From contig JBBCGL010000001.1 of NCBI GenBank assembly GCA_037200385.1, positions 868,001 to 932,000 on the forward strand: DNA of 64,000 nucleotides. Direction: 5' to 3'. Origin of the DNA: Rhizomicrobium sp. (lineage in GTDB: Bacteria > Pseudomonadota > Alphaproteobacteria > Micropepsales > Micropepsaceae). A program made the position numbers and the translations under genes. The notes beneath the pieces were generated by a model. The model was not told the origin of the DNA. It was given only the letters and a program-made list of their open reading frames with translations, and searched no databases. Below, piece by piece: positions 43,459 to 51,937 of this stretch (positions within the stretch are counted from its first letter, which is position 1; every line of letters starts with the position of its first letter).

Positions 43459-44973
43459 ATGACCGGACCGGCAAATCCATCCCCCGCCGCCCTGGCGCAA
43501 CTGCGTCGGGTGGACGACACCATCCGCGCCGCGGATTTCGCGACCGCGCGCCGGCTTCTCGAAGCGTGCCTTGAACACGCGCCCGGTCTCACGGCGGCGC
43601 GGCAGCGCTACGCCACCCTGCTCCTCCAGCATTTCGGCGATCCTGCCGGTGCAGCCGCACAGGCCGCAAAGCTCCTGGCCGCCGAGCCGAAGAATGCCGC
43701 CTATCGTGCGTTCCGCGCCGCTGCGCTGGGACAGCTCGGCGACTACGACGCGGCCATCGCGGACTATGAAGCGGCGCTCGCGCTGGCGCCGGAGGATGCA
43801 CGGCTTTGGCTGCAGCTCGGCCATGCGCTCAAGACCGCCGGCCGCGCGGACGGTGCCGTCGCAGCCTATCGCATGAGCCTGACGTTCAAGCCGGGCGGCG
43901 AGGCGTGGTGGAGCCTCGCCGATCTGAAGACGGTCCGCTTCTCCGCCGCCGACGTCGCGGCGATGCGCGGCCTTGTGCAGAGCGCGCTGCCGCCGGCCGA
44001 ACGTGCCGCGCTGCACTTTGCGCTCGGCAAGGCGCTGGAAGACGACGGCGACGCCGCGTCCGCCTTTGCGCAATACGACATGGGCAATGCGCTGAAGCGC
44101 AGCACGCTGCGCTACGACGCGGGCGAGCTGACCGCCTATGTCGCGCGCGCCCGGACGCTGTTCACGCCGGCCTTCTTCGCGGCGCGCGCGGGACTGGGCA
44201 GCACCGCGGCCGATCCGATCTTCATCGTAGGCTTGCCCCGCTCGGGCTCGACTCTGGTGGAGCAGATCCTCGCGAGCCATTCCGCGATCGAAGGCACGAT
44301 GGAATTGGCCGACATGATCGCCGTCGCCCGCGAGGCGATGGGACCCGGACCGTTCGATTTCAACGCCTATCCCGGGGCGCTCGCGGACCTCGATGGCGAA
44401 AGATTGCGGACGCTGGGCGAAGCCTACCTCGCCCGCACCCGCGTCTATCGCCGCGCGGCGCGACCCTATTTCATCGACAAGATGCCGAACAATTTCGTGC
44501 ATGTGGGCTTGATCCAGCTGATCCTGCCGAATGCGAAGATCGTGGACGTCCGCCGCCATCCCCTCGCCTGCGGCCTGTCGGCGTACAAGCAGAATTTCGC
44601 CGCCGGACAGCCCTTCAGCTATGGGCTTGGTGATCTGGGCCGTTATTACGCGGACTATGTCCGCTTGATGGCGCATCTCGATGCCGTGTTGCCGGGCCGC
44701 ATACACCGCGTGATCTACGAAGACCTGGTCGCCGATCCGGAGGGCGAAGTCCGCCGTCTGCTCGCCTATTGCGGCGTCGGGTTCGAGCCCGGCTGCCTGC
44801 GTTTCCATGAGAACCGCCGCGCCGTGCGCACGGCGAGCGCCGAGCAGGTCCGCCGGCCGATCTCCACCGCCGGGCTCGAAAGCTGGCGCCCGTTCGAGCC
44901 CTGGCTCGGGCCGCTGAAATCCGCCCTCGGACCGGTGCTGGAAGACTGGCGCGGCGGCTCAGGCGACTTTTGA
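43459..44973 (+). CDS. TPR-repeat sulfotransferase
   Basis: 504 residues. Residues about 10-225 are TPR repeats (FATARRLLEACLEHAPGLT, GDYDAAIADYEAALALAPED, GRADGAVAAYRMSLTF). Residues about 250-500 are a Sulfotransfer_3 domain: PAPS 5'-phosphosulfate loop FIVGLPRSGSTLVEQIL (PRSGST at 260-265) and 3'-phosphate loop IVDVRRHPLACGLSAYKQ. Such fusions transfer sulfate to proteins (for example tyrosine) or to glycans; the acceptor here is unknown. A peptide-precursor pair lies 1.4 kb away on the other strand and is a conceivable substrate. The 3' end overlaps the SET gene by 15 bp. Confidence 0.87.
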   Translation: MTGPANPSPAALAQLRRVDDTIRAADFATARRLLEACLEHAPGLTAARQRYATLLLQHFGDPAGAAAQAAKLLAAEPKNAAYRAFRAAALGQLGDYDAAIADYEAALALAPEDARLWLQLGHALKTAGRADGAVAAYRMSLTFKPGGEAWWSLADLKTVRFSAADVAAMRGLVQSALPPAERAALHFALGKALEDDGDAASAFAQYDMGNALKRSTLRYDAGELTAYVARARTLFTPAFFAARAGLGSTAADPIFIVGLPRSGSTLVEQILASHSAIEGTMELADMIAVAREAMGPGPFDFNAYPGALADLDGERLRTLGEAYLARTRVYRRAARPYFIDKMPNNFVHVGLIQLILPNAKIVDVRRHPLACGLSAYKQNFAAGQPFSYGLGDLGRYYADYVRLMAHLDAVLPGRIHRVIYEDLVADPEGEVRRLLAYCGVGFEPGCLRFHENRRAVRTASAEQVRRPISTAGLESWRPFEPWLGPLKSALGPVLEDWRGGSGDF

Positions 44974-45507
44974 CACCGGATCGGTTTCCGCGTCGATCAT
45001 CGCCTGGACGAACGGATGGAAGTGGCCTTCATAGCGCGCCCGCACCGCAGGGAGCGTCCAATCGCGTTCGGTAAGCCGGACGCGGCAGTCGGGCGCGCCG
45101 CAGGTGCAATCCTCGGCGTCGACCGTGTATTCGCTTTCGTCGAAATTCCAGGTCCCCTGATCCATCGTGATCTCCTCGCCGGCCGCGATGTCGCGCCGCG
45201 CGATCAGGGTCACCTCGTCGGCCAGCCAGGCATTGGCGTCGCAGGAATGGTTGAGGTTCTCGTCGAGGCTGGGATCGACGTCGCTTTCGGGCAGCGCGAG
45301 ATAGGCGTCTTCGCCCACGATCCAGATCGAGCGGACCCGGTAAGGCCCTTCTTCGGATTCATGGCGCGAGATGAGCCGCCCACCGAACTCCATGAGCTTC
45401 TCGCCTTTTGCGATGGGCGCAACGGCGAGCACACCGTCATAGTGAATCTTGGATTCGCCGGGAACGAGCTTGGGGCTGACCCAGGAGCGAGGGAGATAGG
45501 GTTTCAT
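44959..45507 (-). CDS. SET-domain protein
   Basis: 182 residues. The SET core is readable: GVLAVAPIAKGEKLMEFGG, the NHSCDANAW motif of the SAM/lysine site, GEEITMDQGTWNF, and a post-SET cysteine cluster (CTCGAPDCR). SET proteins methylate lysine side chains using SAM; bacterial ones act on ribosomal or other proteins, or are secreted effectors. No signal peptide. The target is unknown. Confidence 0.88.
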   Translation of the reverse strand: MKPYLPRSWVSPKLVPGESKIHYDGVLAVAPIAKGEKLMEFGGRLISRHESEEGPYRVRSIWIVGEDAYLALPESDVDPSLDENLNHSCDANAWLADEVTLIARRDIAAGEEITMDQGTWNFDESEYTVDAEDCTCGAPDCRVRLTERDWTLPAVRARYEGHFHPFVQAMIDAETDPVSKVA

Positions 45508-45586
45508 GGGCGAGCGCGACTCAGTACGACACGCGCAATGATAACAGCGGCTGAAGAACGCGTTGGGCGGGGTCGGGTTCAGGATA

Positions 45587-45819
45587 TCAAAAACCTTTTT
45601 TTGCCACTGCTTTCCCTGAACCCGACTTGAAGTATCGTTCGAGCTGACGAGCGTGGGGCTCCGTCTGCACGGCGACGTAACACTTCAACTTGGCCGGAAG
45701 CAGCGATTTGGTCGACATCACTTGCCCCTTTTTATGGGACGCGAATCGGCGACGCAAATCGTCCGTCGACCCGACATGATGTCCTTGTTGTTAAGTTCGA
45801 GAAAATGGACTTACCACAT
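45587..45819 (-). pseudogene. GIY-YIG nuclease pseudogene with a stop and a frameshift
   Basis: Reading from ATG 45819 gives M-W-stop (TAA, complement of 45811-45813), then VHFLELNNKDI, then a one-base loss near 45776 where homologues read Y-VGST. In the shifted frame it continues VGSTDDLRRRFASHKKGQV and ends ARQLERYFKSGSGKAVAKKG before TGA. That tail and VGSTDDL are typical of small GIY-YIG endonucleases; the usual length is about 80-90 codons, matching the span here. At least two lesions, so non-functional. Confidence 0.75.
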
Positions 45820-45850
45820 ATCGGCAGTCTCCCTGCGCTCCTCCGGAGCT

Positions 45851-45920
45851 TCGGGAGACACCCTACGCCGAATGATGTGGCGGTGGCCTGCCACCCGAAG
45901 CCGCGAAGCGGCGTAGGGTG
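45851..45920. repeat. REP-like hairpin repeat abutting tRNA-Glu
   Basis: CACCCTACGCCG (45859-45870) recurs inverted as CGGCGTAGGGTG (45909-45920). Between them is a second perfect hairpin, GGTGGC-CT-GCCACC (45882-45895). The right arm runs into the last two bases of the tRNA-Glu CCA (45919-45920). It also lies just upstream of the GIY-YIG pseudogene, so the two may have arrived together. Confidence 0.65.
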
Positions 45921-45993
45921 GTGCGCTCTACGGGAGTCGAACCCGTCTTGCCAGAATGAAAATCTGGAGTCCTAACCGATAGACGAAGAGCGC
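45919..45993 (-). tRNA. tRNA-Glu (TTC)
   Basis: Minus-strand acceptor stem GCGCTCT pairs perfectly with AGAGCGC, then A and encoded CCA (45919-45921). Anticodon stem CCAGA/TCTGG with loop TTTTCAT gives TTC. T-loop TTCGACT. 75 bases. Confidence 0.93.
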
Positions 45994-46083
45994 TTGGTCC
46001 AGGAAGGCCGGGCTATAAAGGCCGAAATCGCCCTTGGCAACCCCGGCTGTTCGGCGGGCCGGCGGCAATGCTAGGTTGCCGCC

Positions 46084-46725
46084 ATGTCGCAGGAAAACCT
46101 CGCCAAGCCGAAGGCGGCGATGACGCCGAAGCAGCTTGCCGTGATGGCCGAACTGCTGCGCTCCGGCCGTACGCCGGTCGTCAAGCCGGCGACGTTCCGT
46201 GAGGTCTGCGCAGTCGATATCGGTTCCCTGCTGGACGGGGTGCGCGGCATTGCGGACGGCGAATGGGAAGCGGAGAATGCCGGCAAGGCGAACGATTTCG
46301 AATGCTTCCGCCAGACCCGCCACATCATCGCGCGCTTCAGCCGGGGCCAGGGGCCGGAATCCTATTACGCGACGGATTTCTGGACGCGCTGGCGCGAGAC
46401 GCTGGAGCCGGTGATGCGACAGGTCGCGGCGCATTACGACCTCGCGGCACCCGATTTTTCGAAAGTCATGCTGGCGCGGCTGGCGGCGGGCGGCAAGATC
46501 GACCCGCATATCGACGTGGGCGTGTCGAACCACCTGACGCACAAGATCCATGTGCCGCTGATCACCAACGACGCCGTGTGGTTCACGGTGGACGGCGAGC
46601 GTTTCCAGCTTGGCGTGGGCCACGCCTATGAGCTGAACAACGTCGTGCCGCACGCGGTGCGCAATGACGGGGCCGCGGACCGGGTGCATCTGATTTTCGA
46701 GATGTTCGATCGGGCGGTTGTCTAG
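46084..46725 (+). CDS. Aspartyl/asparaginyl beta-hydroxylase family protein
   Basis: 213 residues. The AspH-type 2OG-Fe(II) dioxygenase core is visible: LARLAAGGKIDPHIDVG with the HxD iron ligands, HKIHVPLITND, GHAYELNNVVPHAVRN with the distal histidine, and DRVHLIFEMF with an arginine that can bind 2-oxoglutarate. These enzymes hydroxylate Asp or Asn in proteins or peptides. It is monocistronic. It is the second oxygenase within 6 kb that could modify peptide side chains. Confidence 0.88.
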   Translation: MSQENLAKPKAAMTPKQLAVMAELLRSGRTPVVKPATFREVCAVDIGSLLDGVRGIADGEWEAENAGKANDFECFRQTRHIIARFSRGQGPESYYATDFWTRWRETLEPVMRQVAAHYDLAAPDFSKVMLARLAAGGKIDPHIDVGVSNHLTHKIHVPLITNDAVWFTVDGERFQLGVGHAYELNNVVPHAVRNDGAADRVHLIFEMFDRAVV

Positions 46726-46828
46726 CGCTTCGGAGGCGAGCGGCCCTACTGTCATTTGGGTAAGGCAGACGCCGATGGGGCCCCGGCCCGAGGGGTCGGA
46801 CTCGACCGCCGTCGGCCTAACCAAAAAC

Positions 46829-46961
46829 CTGTCATGGCCAGCGAATACAGGCCACCCAGGTGAAGTCCTGCGAAAATCCCAAACGTTCGCAAGGACGCAT
46901 AAACAAATCCGCATACTGCAGAACCCAACTGGGTGGCCCGCATTCTCGGGCCATGACAACC
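46829..46961. repeat. 133-bp inverted-repeat element
   Basis: The left arm (46829-46861) starts TGTCATGGCC and ends GGCCACCCAG; the right arm (46927-46961) carries the inverse with about six mismatches over 33 bases (reads GGGTGGCCCG, ends GGCCATGACA). The 65-base centre shows no coding capacity. This is the structure of a non-autonomous MITE-like or REP-pair element. It lies between two convergent genes. Confidence 0.65.
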
Positions 46962-46982
46962 TTTTGCAATTGAGTCCGAGCC

Positions 46983-47678
46983 CTAAAGCCGCTCAAACCG
47001 GACCAGCTTCTGCCTCGGATGCGGCCATTGCGCGTCGGGCACGGCGGCGACCCGCCAGGGCAGCTCGACGCAGGCGTATTCCAGGTCGCGGAATTTGTAG
47101 TGATACGGGTCGCTGACCGGATGGCTCACCCGGCCGCCCTGGAGCAGGCGCGGGGCGTTGACGTCGGCGTTGTCGGCCACGGCGTGATAGGTCGCGAAGA
47201 ACAGGCTGCCAGGGCGCGTCCTGGGCACCAGCCGCGCCAGGCAGAAGCGGATGAAGTTGAACGGCAGATGGGTGAACAGCGACTGCGCCATCGCGTAGTC
47301 GAAGGTCACGTCCCACGGGAAATCGAAGTCCGCGTTGCAGGCGAGATAGGCGCGCGGCAGCTTTGGCGCGAGGCCGAGCGGCACGAGTTCCTGGTCGTAG
47401 CCGGCGTCGAGCAGCGGCTGGTTCATATCGGTGCCGAAATAATGCGCGGGCTCCAGATAAGCCACGGCATGGATGCCGCCGCGCAGCGCGCCGCAGCCGA
47501 TGTCGAGCAGGAAGTGCTCCGGCCGCATCCCGTTGGCGATCAGGAAGTCGCATTGCAGCTTGCCGAGATATTCCCATTTGCCGCCGACCACGGCGCGGTG
47601 GTTGCCCCGCGCCACCTGCTCCTCGACCGCGCGGGCGTCGAAATAGGGACTGAGCAGGCCGCGCTCCTCGTCAGACAT
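46983..47678 (-). CDS. Class I SAM-dependent methyltransferase
   Basis: 231 residues from ATG 47678, overlapping recJ by 8 bp. Motif I is FLLDIGCGALRGGI; motif II-like GTDMNQPLLDAGY; motif IV region FDYAMAQSLFTHLP. The N-terminal 30 residues are charged and helical. The substrate is unknown. It is translated downstream of recJ but no repair link is evident, and such coupling may be incidental. Confidence 0.85.
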   Translation of the reverse strand: MSDEERGLLSPYFDARAVEEQVARGNHRAVVGGKWEYLGKLQCDFLIANGMRPEHFLLDIGCGALRGGIHAVAYLEPAHYFGTDMNQPLLDAGYDQELVPLGLAPKLPRAYLACNADFDFPWDVTFDYAMAQSLFTHLPFNFIRFCLARLVPRTRPGSLFFATYHAVADNADVNAPRLLQGGRVSHPVSDPYHYKFRDLEYACVELPWRVAAVPDAQWPHPRQKLVRFERL

Positions 47679-49473
47679 CGGCGGCTCCCGCGGGCGCGGC
47701 ATCGTCGATCTGCAGCTGCACGCGCTTGTTGTCCTGCCATTCATCGGCCCGCAGCCGGCCCACGGCATGGATGCGCTTGCCGCGTGACGCCAGCAGCGCC
47801 TTGCCCAGCGGCATGTCGGCGACCCGGAAGGCGATGGCGTCGATCCGCGAACCGTCGCCGCCCGCGAGTCGCACGCGGACGTGATCCTTGCCGACCGTGT
47901 CGGCGAAGACGACCTGGGCGTCGGGGATGACGACCAGCGGCTCGGCATTGCCGGCGCCGAAGGGGCCGGCCTGGGCGAATTCCTCGACCAGGGCGACGGT
48001 GGCGCCGGAGGGCGAGACCACGGTGTCGAGCTCCAGTTCGAGCGCGGCGCCGAGCGCGGCGCCGGCCTTGGCGAATTGTTCGGCAAGGAAGGCGCGGAAG
48101 CCGTCGACCTGCTCCGGCCTCAGGCCGAAGCCCGCCGCCATGGCGTGACCGCCGCCGGTGTCGATGAGCTTTGCGTCCCGCGCGACGCGGATCATCGCGC
48201 CGATATCGACGCCCGCGACCGAGCGCGCCGAGCCGCGGCCATAACCGCCCTCGAAGCCCGCGACGAAGGCGGGCTTGCCGTAACGATCCTTCAGGCGGCC
48301 CGCGACGATACCCACCACGCCGGGATGCCAGCCCTCTTTCGAGACGAGCAGGAACGGCGCCGCGTCCTCGGCACTCAGCGCGATGGCATCGTCGAGGATC
48401 ATCTTCTCCAGCGCCTGGCGCTCGCGGTTGTGGGTGTCGAGAGCGAGCGCAAGCTCGTCCGCCAGCACGGGATCCGTCGCGGTGAGCAGCTCGACGCCGA
48501 GCGACGATCGGCCGACGCGGCCGCCGGCATTGATCCGCGGGCCGAAGAGAAAGCCCAACGCATAAGGCGTGAAGGGCGGCGCGATGTTCGCGACTTTGGA
48601 GAGCGCCGCAAAGCCCGGGCGCTCCAGCGTGTTGAGCCGCATCAGCCCCAGCCGGACGAAGGCGCGGTTGACGCCGATCAGCGGCACGACGTCGGCGACG
48701 GTGGCAAGACCGACGAGATCGACGAGATTGCGCAGGTCGAGCTCCGCGATGGCCCTGCGCGCGTAGAACCCAGCGTCGCGCAGGGCGCGGTTCAGCGCCA
48801 CCACAAACAGGAAGGTGATGCCGGCGGCGCAGACATGGCCGAGCGCGGACGTGTCGCCGGGCTGGTTCGGATTGACATGCGCATAGGCCGGCGGCGGCGT
48901 CTCCACCGCGTGATGGTCGAGCACCACGACATCGAGGCCTGCGTCGCGCGCGGCGGTCAGCGCCGCCACCGCGCCGGCGCCGCAATCGACCGTGACGACG
49001 AGCGCCGTGCCCTCGTCCCTCAGCTTCAGCAGGCCGGCCGCATTGGGGCCGTAGCCTTCGGTCATGCGGTCGGGAATGTAGATGCGCGCCTGCACGCCCA
49101 GCGCGGCGAAGAACTCGCTGAGCAGCGCCGCCGAGGTCGAGCCGTCGACATCGTAGTCGCCCCACACCGCGATCTTCTCGCCGGCTTCGATGGCACGCAA
49201 GACGCGCGCGACCGCCCTGTCCATGTCCTTGAGGGTCAGGGGCTCGGGCAGGAAGCGCCTGAGCGTGGGATTGAGGTAATCCGCGACGTCGGCGGCCGCG
49301 ACGCCGCGCGCCAGCAGCAGCCGGGCCAGCGCGGGCGAGATGGCCTTGTCGCGCGCCAGCACCTGCGCCGCCGCGTCGTCGCCCGCCGCGAGACGCCAGC
49401 GCCGCCCGGTGAAGGAGCGCGCGACGCCGAGGGCGGCGGTGGGTTCCTGTTCTTTGCGGAGAGGCTGCGACAT
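47671..49473 (-). CDS. recJ: Single-stranded-DNA-specific exonuclease RecJ
   Basis: 600 residues from ATG 49473. DHH-family motifs are clear: VWGDYDVDGSTSAALLSE (motif I), VVTVDCGAGA, VVLDHHAVETPPPAY (DHH motif), and the DHHA1 part GGGHAMAAGFGL. A C-terminal OB-like domain ends the protein. It degrades 5' single-stranded DNA in RecF-pathway and mismatch repair. It follows the alaC-hom-glpX operon on the same strand, an order seen in other alphaproteobacteria, but is separated from it here by an inverted-repeat element. Confidence 0.95.
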   Translation of the reverse strand: MSQPLRKEQEPTAALGVARSFTGRRWRLAAGDDAAAQVLARDKAISPALARLLLARGVAAADVADYLNPTLRRFLPEPLTLKDMDRAVARVLRAIEAGEKIAVWGDYDVDGSTSAALLSEFFAALGVQARIYIPDRMTEGYGPNAAGLLKLRDEGTALVVTVDCGAGAVAALTAARDAGLDVVVLDHHAVETPPPAYAHVNPNQPGDTSALGHVCAAGITFLFVVALNRALRDAGFYARRAIAELDLRNLVDLVGLATVADVVPLIGVNRAFVRLGLMRLNTLERPGFAALSKVANIAPPFTPYALGFLFGPRINAGGRVGRSSLGVELLTATDPVLADELALALDTHNRERQALEKMILDDAIALSAEDAAPFLLVSKEGWHPGVVGIVAGRLKDRYGKPAFVAGFEGGYGRGSARSVAGVDIGAMIRVARDAKLIDTGGGHAMAAGFGLRPEQVDGFRAFLAEQFAKAGAALGAALELELDTVVSPSGATVALVEEFAQAGPFGAGNAEPLVVIPDAQVVFADTVGKDHVRVRLAGGDGSRIDAIAFRVADMPLGKALLASRGKRIHAVGRLRADEWQDNKRVQLQIDDAAPAGAADV

Positions 49474-49521
49474 CGCACTAGTATGGCACGAGTCTGACAG
49501 GCGTGTGGAAACAGCCACAAC

Positions 49522-49654
49522 TGTCATCCCCGGCTGAGCATGAGCGAAGTGAATGCGAGGGGAAGGGGACCCAGGTGCCAATCACCGTGACGGTGTTTCC
49601 GACCTGGGTCCCCTTTCCCTCGCGACGCTGCGCGTCACTCGGCCGGAGATGACA
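49522..49654. repeat. 133-bp inverted-repeat element between recJ and glpX
   Basis: The left arm (49522-49576) begins TGTCATCCCCGGCTGAGC and ends GGGGACCCAGGT; the right arm (49602-49654) is its imperfect inverse, beginning ACCTGGGTCCCC and ending GGAGATGACA. The centre has a small hairpin (CACCGTGACGGTG). The right end stops four bases before the glpX stop codon. The arms differ in sequence from the 46.8 kb element but share the TGTCAT ends and similar size. Confidence 0.75.
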
Positions 49655-49658
49655 ACGG

Positions 49659-50660
49659 CTATTGCTCATCCTTCAGATGGCGGGCGCGGACGTGGCGGGC
49701 CTTGATCCAGCGCACGGTGCCGGTCGCCGAGCGCATCACCACCGAGTGGGTGGTGAGGAAATTGCCGTCGTAATGCACGCCGTCGAGCATCGAGCCGTCG
49801 GTCACGCCGGTGGCGGCGAACACCACGTCGCCCGAGGCCATCTCGATCAGCGAATATTTGCGCTTGAGATCCTTGATGCCCCATTTGGCGGCGCGCTCGC
49901 GCTCGCTTTCGTTGCGGAACACCAGGCGCGACTGCATCTGGCCGCCGACGCAGCGCAACGCCGCCGCGGCCAGCACGCCCTCGGGCGCGCCGCCCTGACC
50001 GATATAGATGTCGATCCCCGTCGCGGGATCGGTACAGGCGATCACGCCGGCGACGTCGCCGTCGGTGATCAGCTTCACCGCCGCGCCGGAGGCACGGACC
50101 TTGGCGATCAGCTCCTCATGCCGCGGCCGGTCCATGATGCAGGCGGTGATGTCGCGCGGCCTGACGCCCTTGGCCTTCGCGAGGGCACGGATGTTCTCGG
50201 CCGGATCGGCATCGAGGTCGACGACACCTTCGGCATAGCCCGGCCCGATCGCGATCTTGTCCATATAGGTGTCGGGCGCGTTGAGCAGCGTGCCGGGTTC
50301 GGCCATCGCCATCACCGCCAGCGCGTTGGCCATCGCCTTGGCGGTGAGCGTGGTGCCCTCGAGCGGGTCGAGCGCGATGTCGACGGCGAGCCCGCCGGTG
50401 CCGACCTCTTCGCCGATGAAGAGCATCGGCGCTTCGTCACGTTCGCCCTCGCCGATCCGGACCGTGCCGGAGATCGGCAGCGAGTTGAACGCGATGCGCA
50501 TCGCCTCGACGGCGGCGTGGTCGGCGGCATGCTCGTCGCCGCGGCCGATCTGCTGCGCGGCGGCGATGGCGGCGGCCTCGGTGACGCGGACCGCTTCCAG
50601 CGCGAAGGCGCGGTCGAGCGGGCTGGTCTGGCCGGGCGCGACGATAGTCTTGGTGTTCAA
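49659..50660 (-). CDS. glpX: Class II fructose-1,6-bisphosphatase
   Basis: 333 residues starting at TTG 50660, with GGAGGC just upstream; the start overlaps the hom stop by 4 bp. GlpX signatures: GEGERDEAPMLFIGEEVG with the metal ligands, DIALDPLEGTTLTAKAMANA, GPGYAEGVVDLD and DVAGVIACTDP. It removes the 1-phosphate from fructose-1,6-bisphosphate in gluconeogenesis. The alaC-hom-glpX arrangement is common in alphaproteobacteria. Confidence 0.95.
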   Translation of the reverse strand: MNTKTIVAPGQTSPLDRAFALEAVRVTEAAAIAAAQQIGRGDEHAADHAAVEAMRIAFNSLPISGTVRIGEGERDEAPMLFIGEEVGTGGLAVDIALDPLEGTTLTAKAMANALAVMAMAEPGTLLNAPDTYMDKIAIGPGYAEGVVDLDADPAENIRALAKAKGVRPRDITACIMDRPRHEELIAKVRASGAAVKLITDGDVAGVIACTDPATGIDIYIGQGGAPEGVLAAAALRCVGGQMQSRLVFRNESERERAAKWGIKDLKRKYSLIEMASGDVVFAATGVTDGSMLDGVHYDGNFLTTHSVVMRSATGTVRWIKARHVRARHLKDEQ

Positions 50661-51937
50661 GCTGCCTCCATCGGAATCATGCACGGGCGCGCGCGCACCT
50701 TGTCGGAGGTGGCAATGGCCTTCAAGGCGCGTTCCACCGAAGCCTGTGAGGTTTCGTGGGTTATCATGACGATCGAGACCGGTTCGCCCGGGCTGCGGCC
50801 CCGCTGGATCATGCTTTCGATGGAAACACGCGATTCGGCCAGATGTCCGGCGATATCCGCCAGGACGCCGGGGACGTCCAGCACCTCGAACCGCAGGTAA
50901 TAGGCCGAAGTCGCGGCCCCCGGATCGGATGGCTGGAGCGGCTTGAGGGTCGCGGCGGGCCAGCCGAACGCGGCCCCGAAATTGCCCCGCGCGATGTCCA
51001 CCAGGTCGGCGATCACCGACTGGGCGGTGGGTGCCTCGCCGGCGCCGCGGCCTTCGAAGAAATAGCGCCCGGCCGGCCCGGCATTGGCCATCACGGCGTT
51101 GAACACCCCGTCGACATGGGCGAGCGGCATGCCGGTCTTGACCATCGACGGCGTCACACGCTGGTCGATGCCCTGGGGCGTGCGCCGGGCGATGCCCAGG
51201 AGCTTGATGCGGAAACCGAACTCGCGCGCGAAGCGGATGTCCTCGGTGGTGATGCCCTTGATGCCCTCGACCGCGATGTTCTTCTGGTCGGGGATGGTGC
51301 CGAACGCCAGGCTCGCCAGAAGGACAAGCTTGTGCGCGGTGTCGCCGCCGCCGACGTCGAGCTCGGGATCGGCCTCGGCATAGCCGAGCGCCTGCGCCTC
51401 GCCAAGCACGTCGGCGAAGGTACGCCCGGTCGCTTCCATCTGGGTGAGGATGTAGTTGCAGGTGCCGTTGAGGATGCCGCGCACCGTGGAGACGCCATAG
51501 GCCAGGAGGCTCTCGCGCAGCGCCTTGACGATCGGGATGCCGCCCGCGACGGCCGCTTCCCATTTGAGCGCCACGCCGTTCTTCTCGGCCAGCGCCGCCA
51601 GCCGCGCGCCATGCCTGGCGAGCAGCGCCTTGTTGCCGGTCACGACGTGTTTGCCGGCTTCCAGCGCGCCTTCGACCACGGCGAGTGCGATGCCGTCCTC
51701 GCCGCCGATCAACTCCACCACGACGTCGGCGTCCGAGCGCGTCAACGCCACGGCATCGTCCGTCCAGTTCAGCGCCGAAGCGTCGAAGCCGCGATCCTTT
51801 TTGCGGTCCCGGGCGGAGACCGCGACGATCTCGAATTTGCGCCCTGCCCGCTCCGCCAATTGCGGATCGCCCAGCGCCTTGACGACGCCGCCGCCGACCG
51901 TGCCCAGGCCGGCCATCGCGATCTTCAGAGGCTTCAC
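50657..51937 (-). CDS. hom: Homoserine dehydrogenase
   Basis: 426 residues from GTG 51937, in a GTGA overlap with the aminotransferase gene. The NAD(P) loop is MAGLGTVGGGVVKAL; the substrate region has VTGNKALLARHG, AAVAGGIPIVKALRESL, GILNGTCNYILTQM and the catalytic lysine segment DPELDVGGGDTAHKL. A C-terminal ACT domain (about 345-426, RFEVLDVPGVLADIAGHL) indicates threonine feedback control. It reduces aspartate semialdehyde to homoserine for threonine and methionine synthesis. Confidence 0.95.
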   Translation of the reverse strand: MKPLKIAMAGLGTVGGGVVKALGDPQLAERAGRKFEIVAVSARDRKKDRGFDASALNWTDDAVALTRSDADVVVELIGGEDGIALAVVEGALEAGKHVVTGNKALLARHGARLAALAEKNGVALKWEAAVAGGIPIVKALRESLLAYGVSTVRGILNGTCNYILTQMEATGRTFADVLGEAQALGYAEADPELDVGGGDTAHKLVLLASLAFGTIPDQKNIAVEGIKGITTEDIRFAREFGFRIKLLGIARRTPQGIDQRVTPSMVKTGMPLAHVDGVFNAVMANAGPAGRYFFEGRGAGEAPTAQSVIADLVDIARGNFGAAFGWPAATLKPLQPSDPGAATSAYYLRFEVLDVPGVLADIAGHLAESRVSIESMIQRGRSPGEPVSIVMITHETSQASVERALKAIATSDKVRARPCMIPMEAA

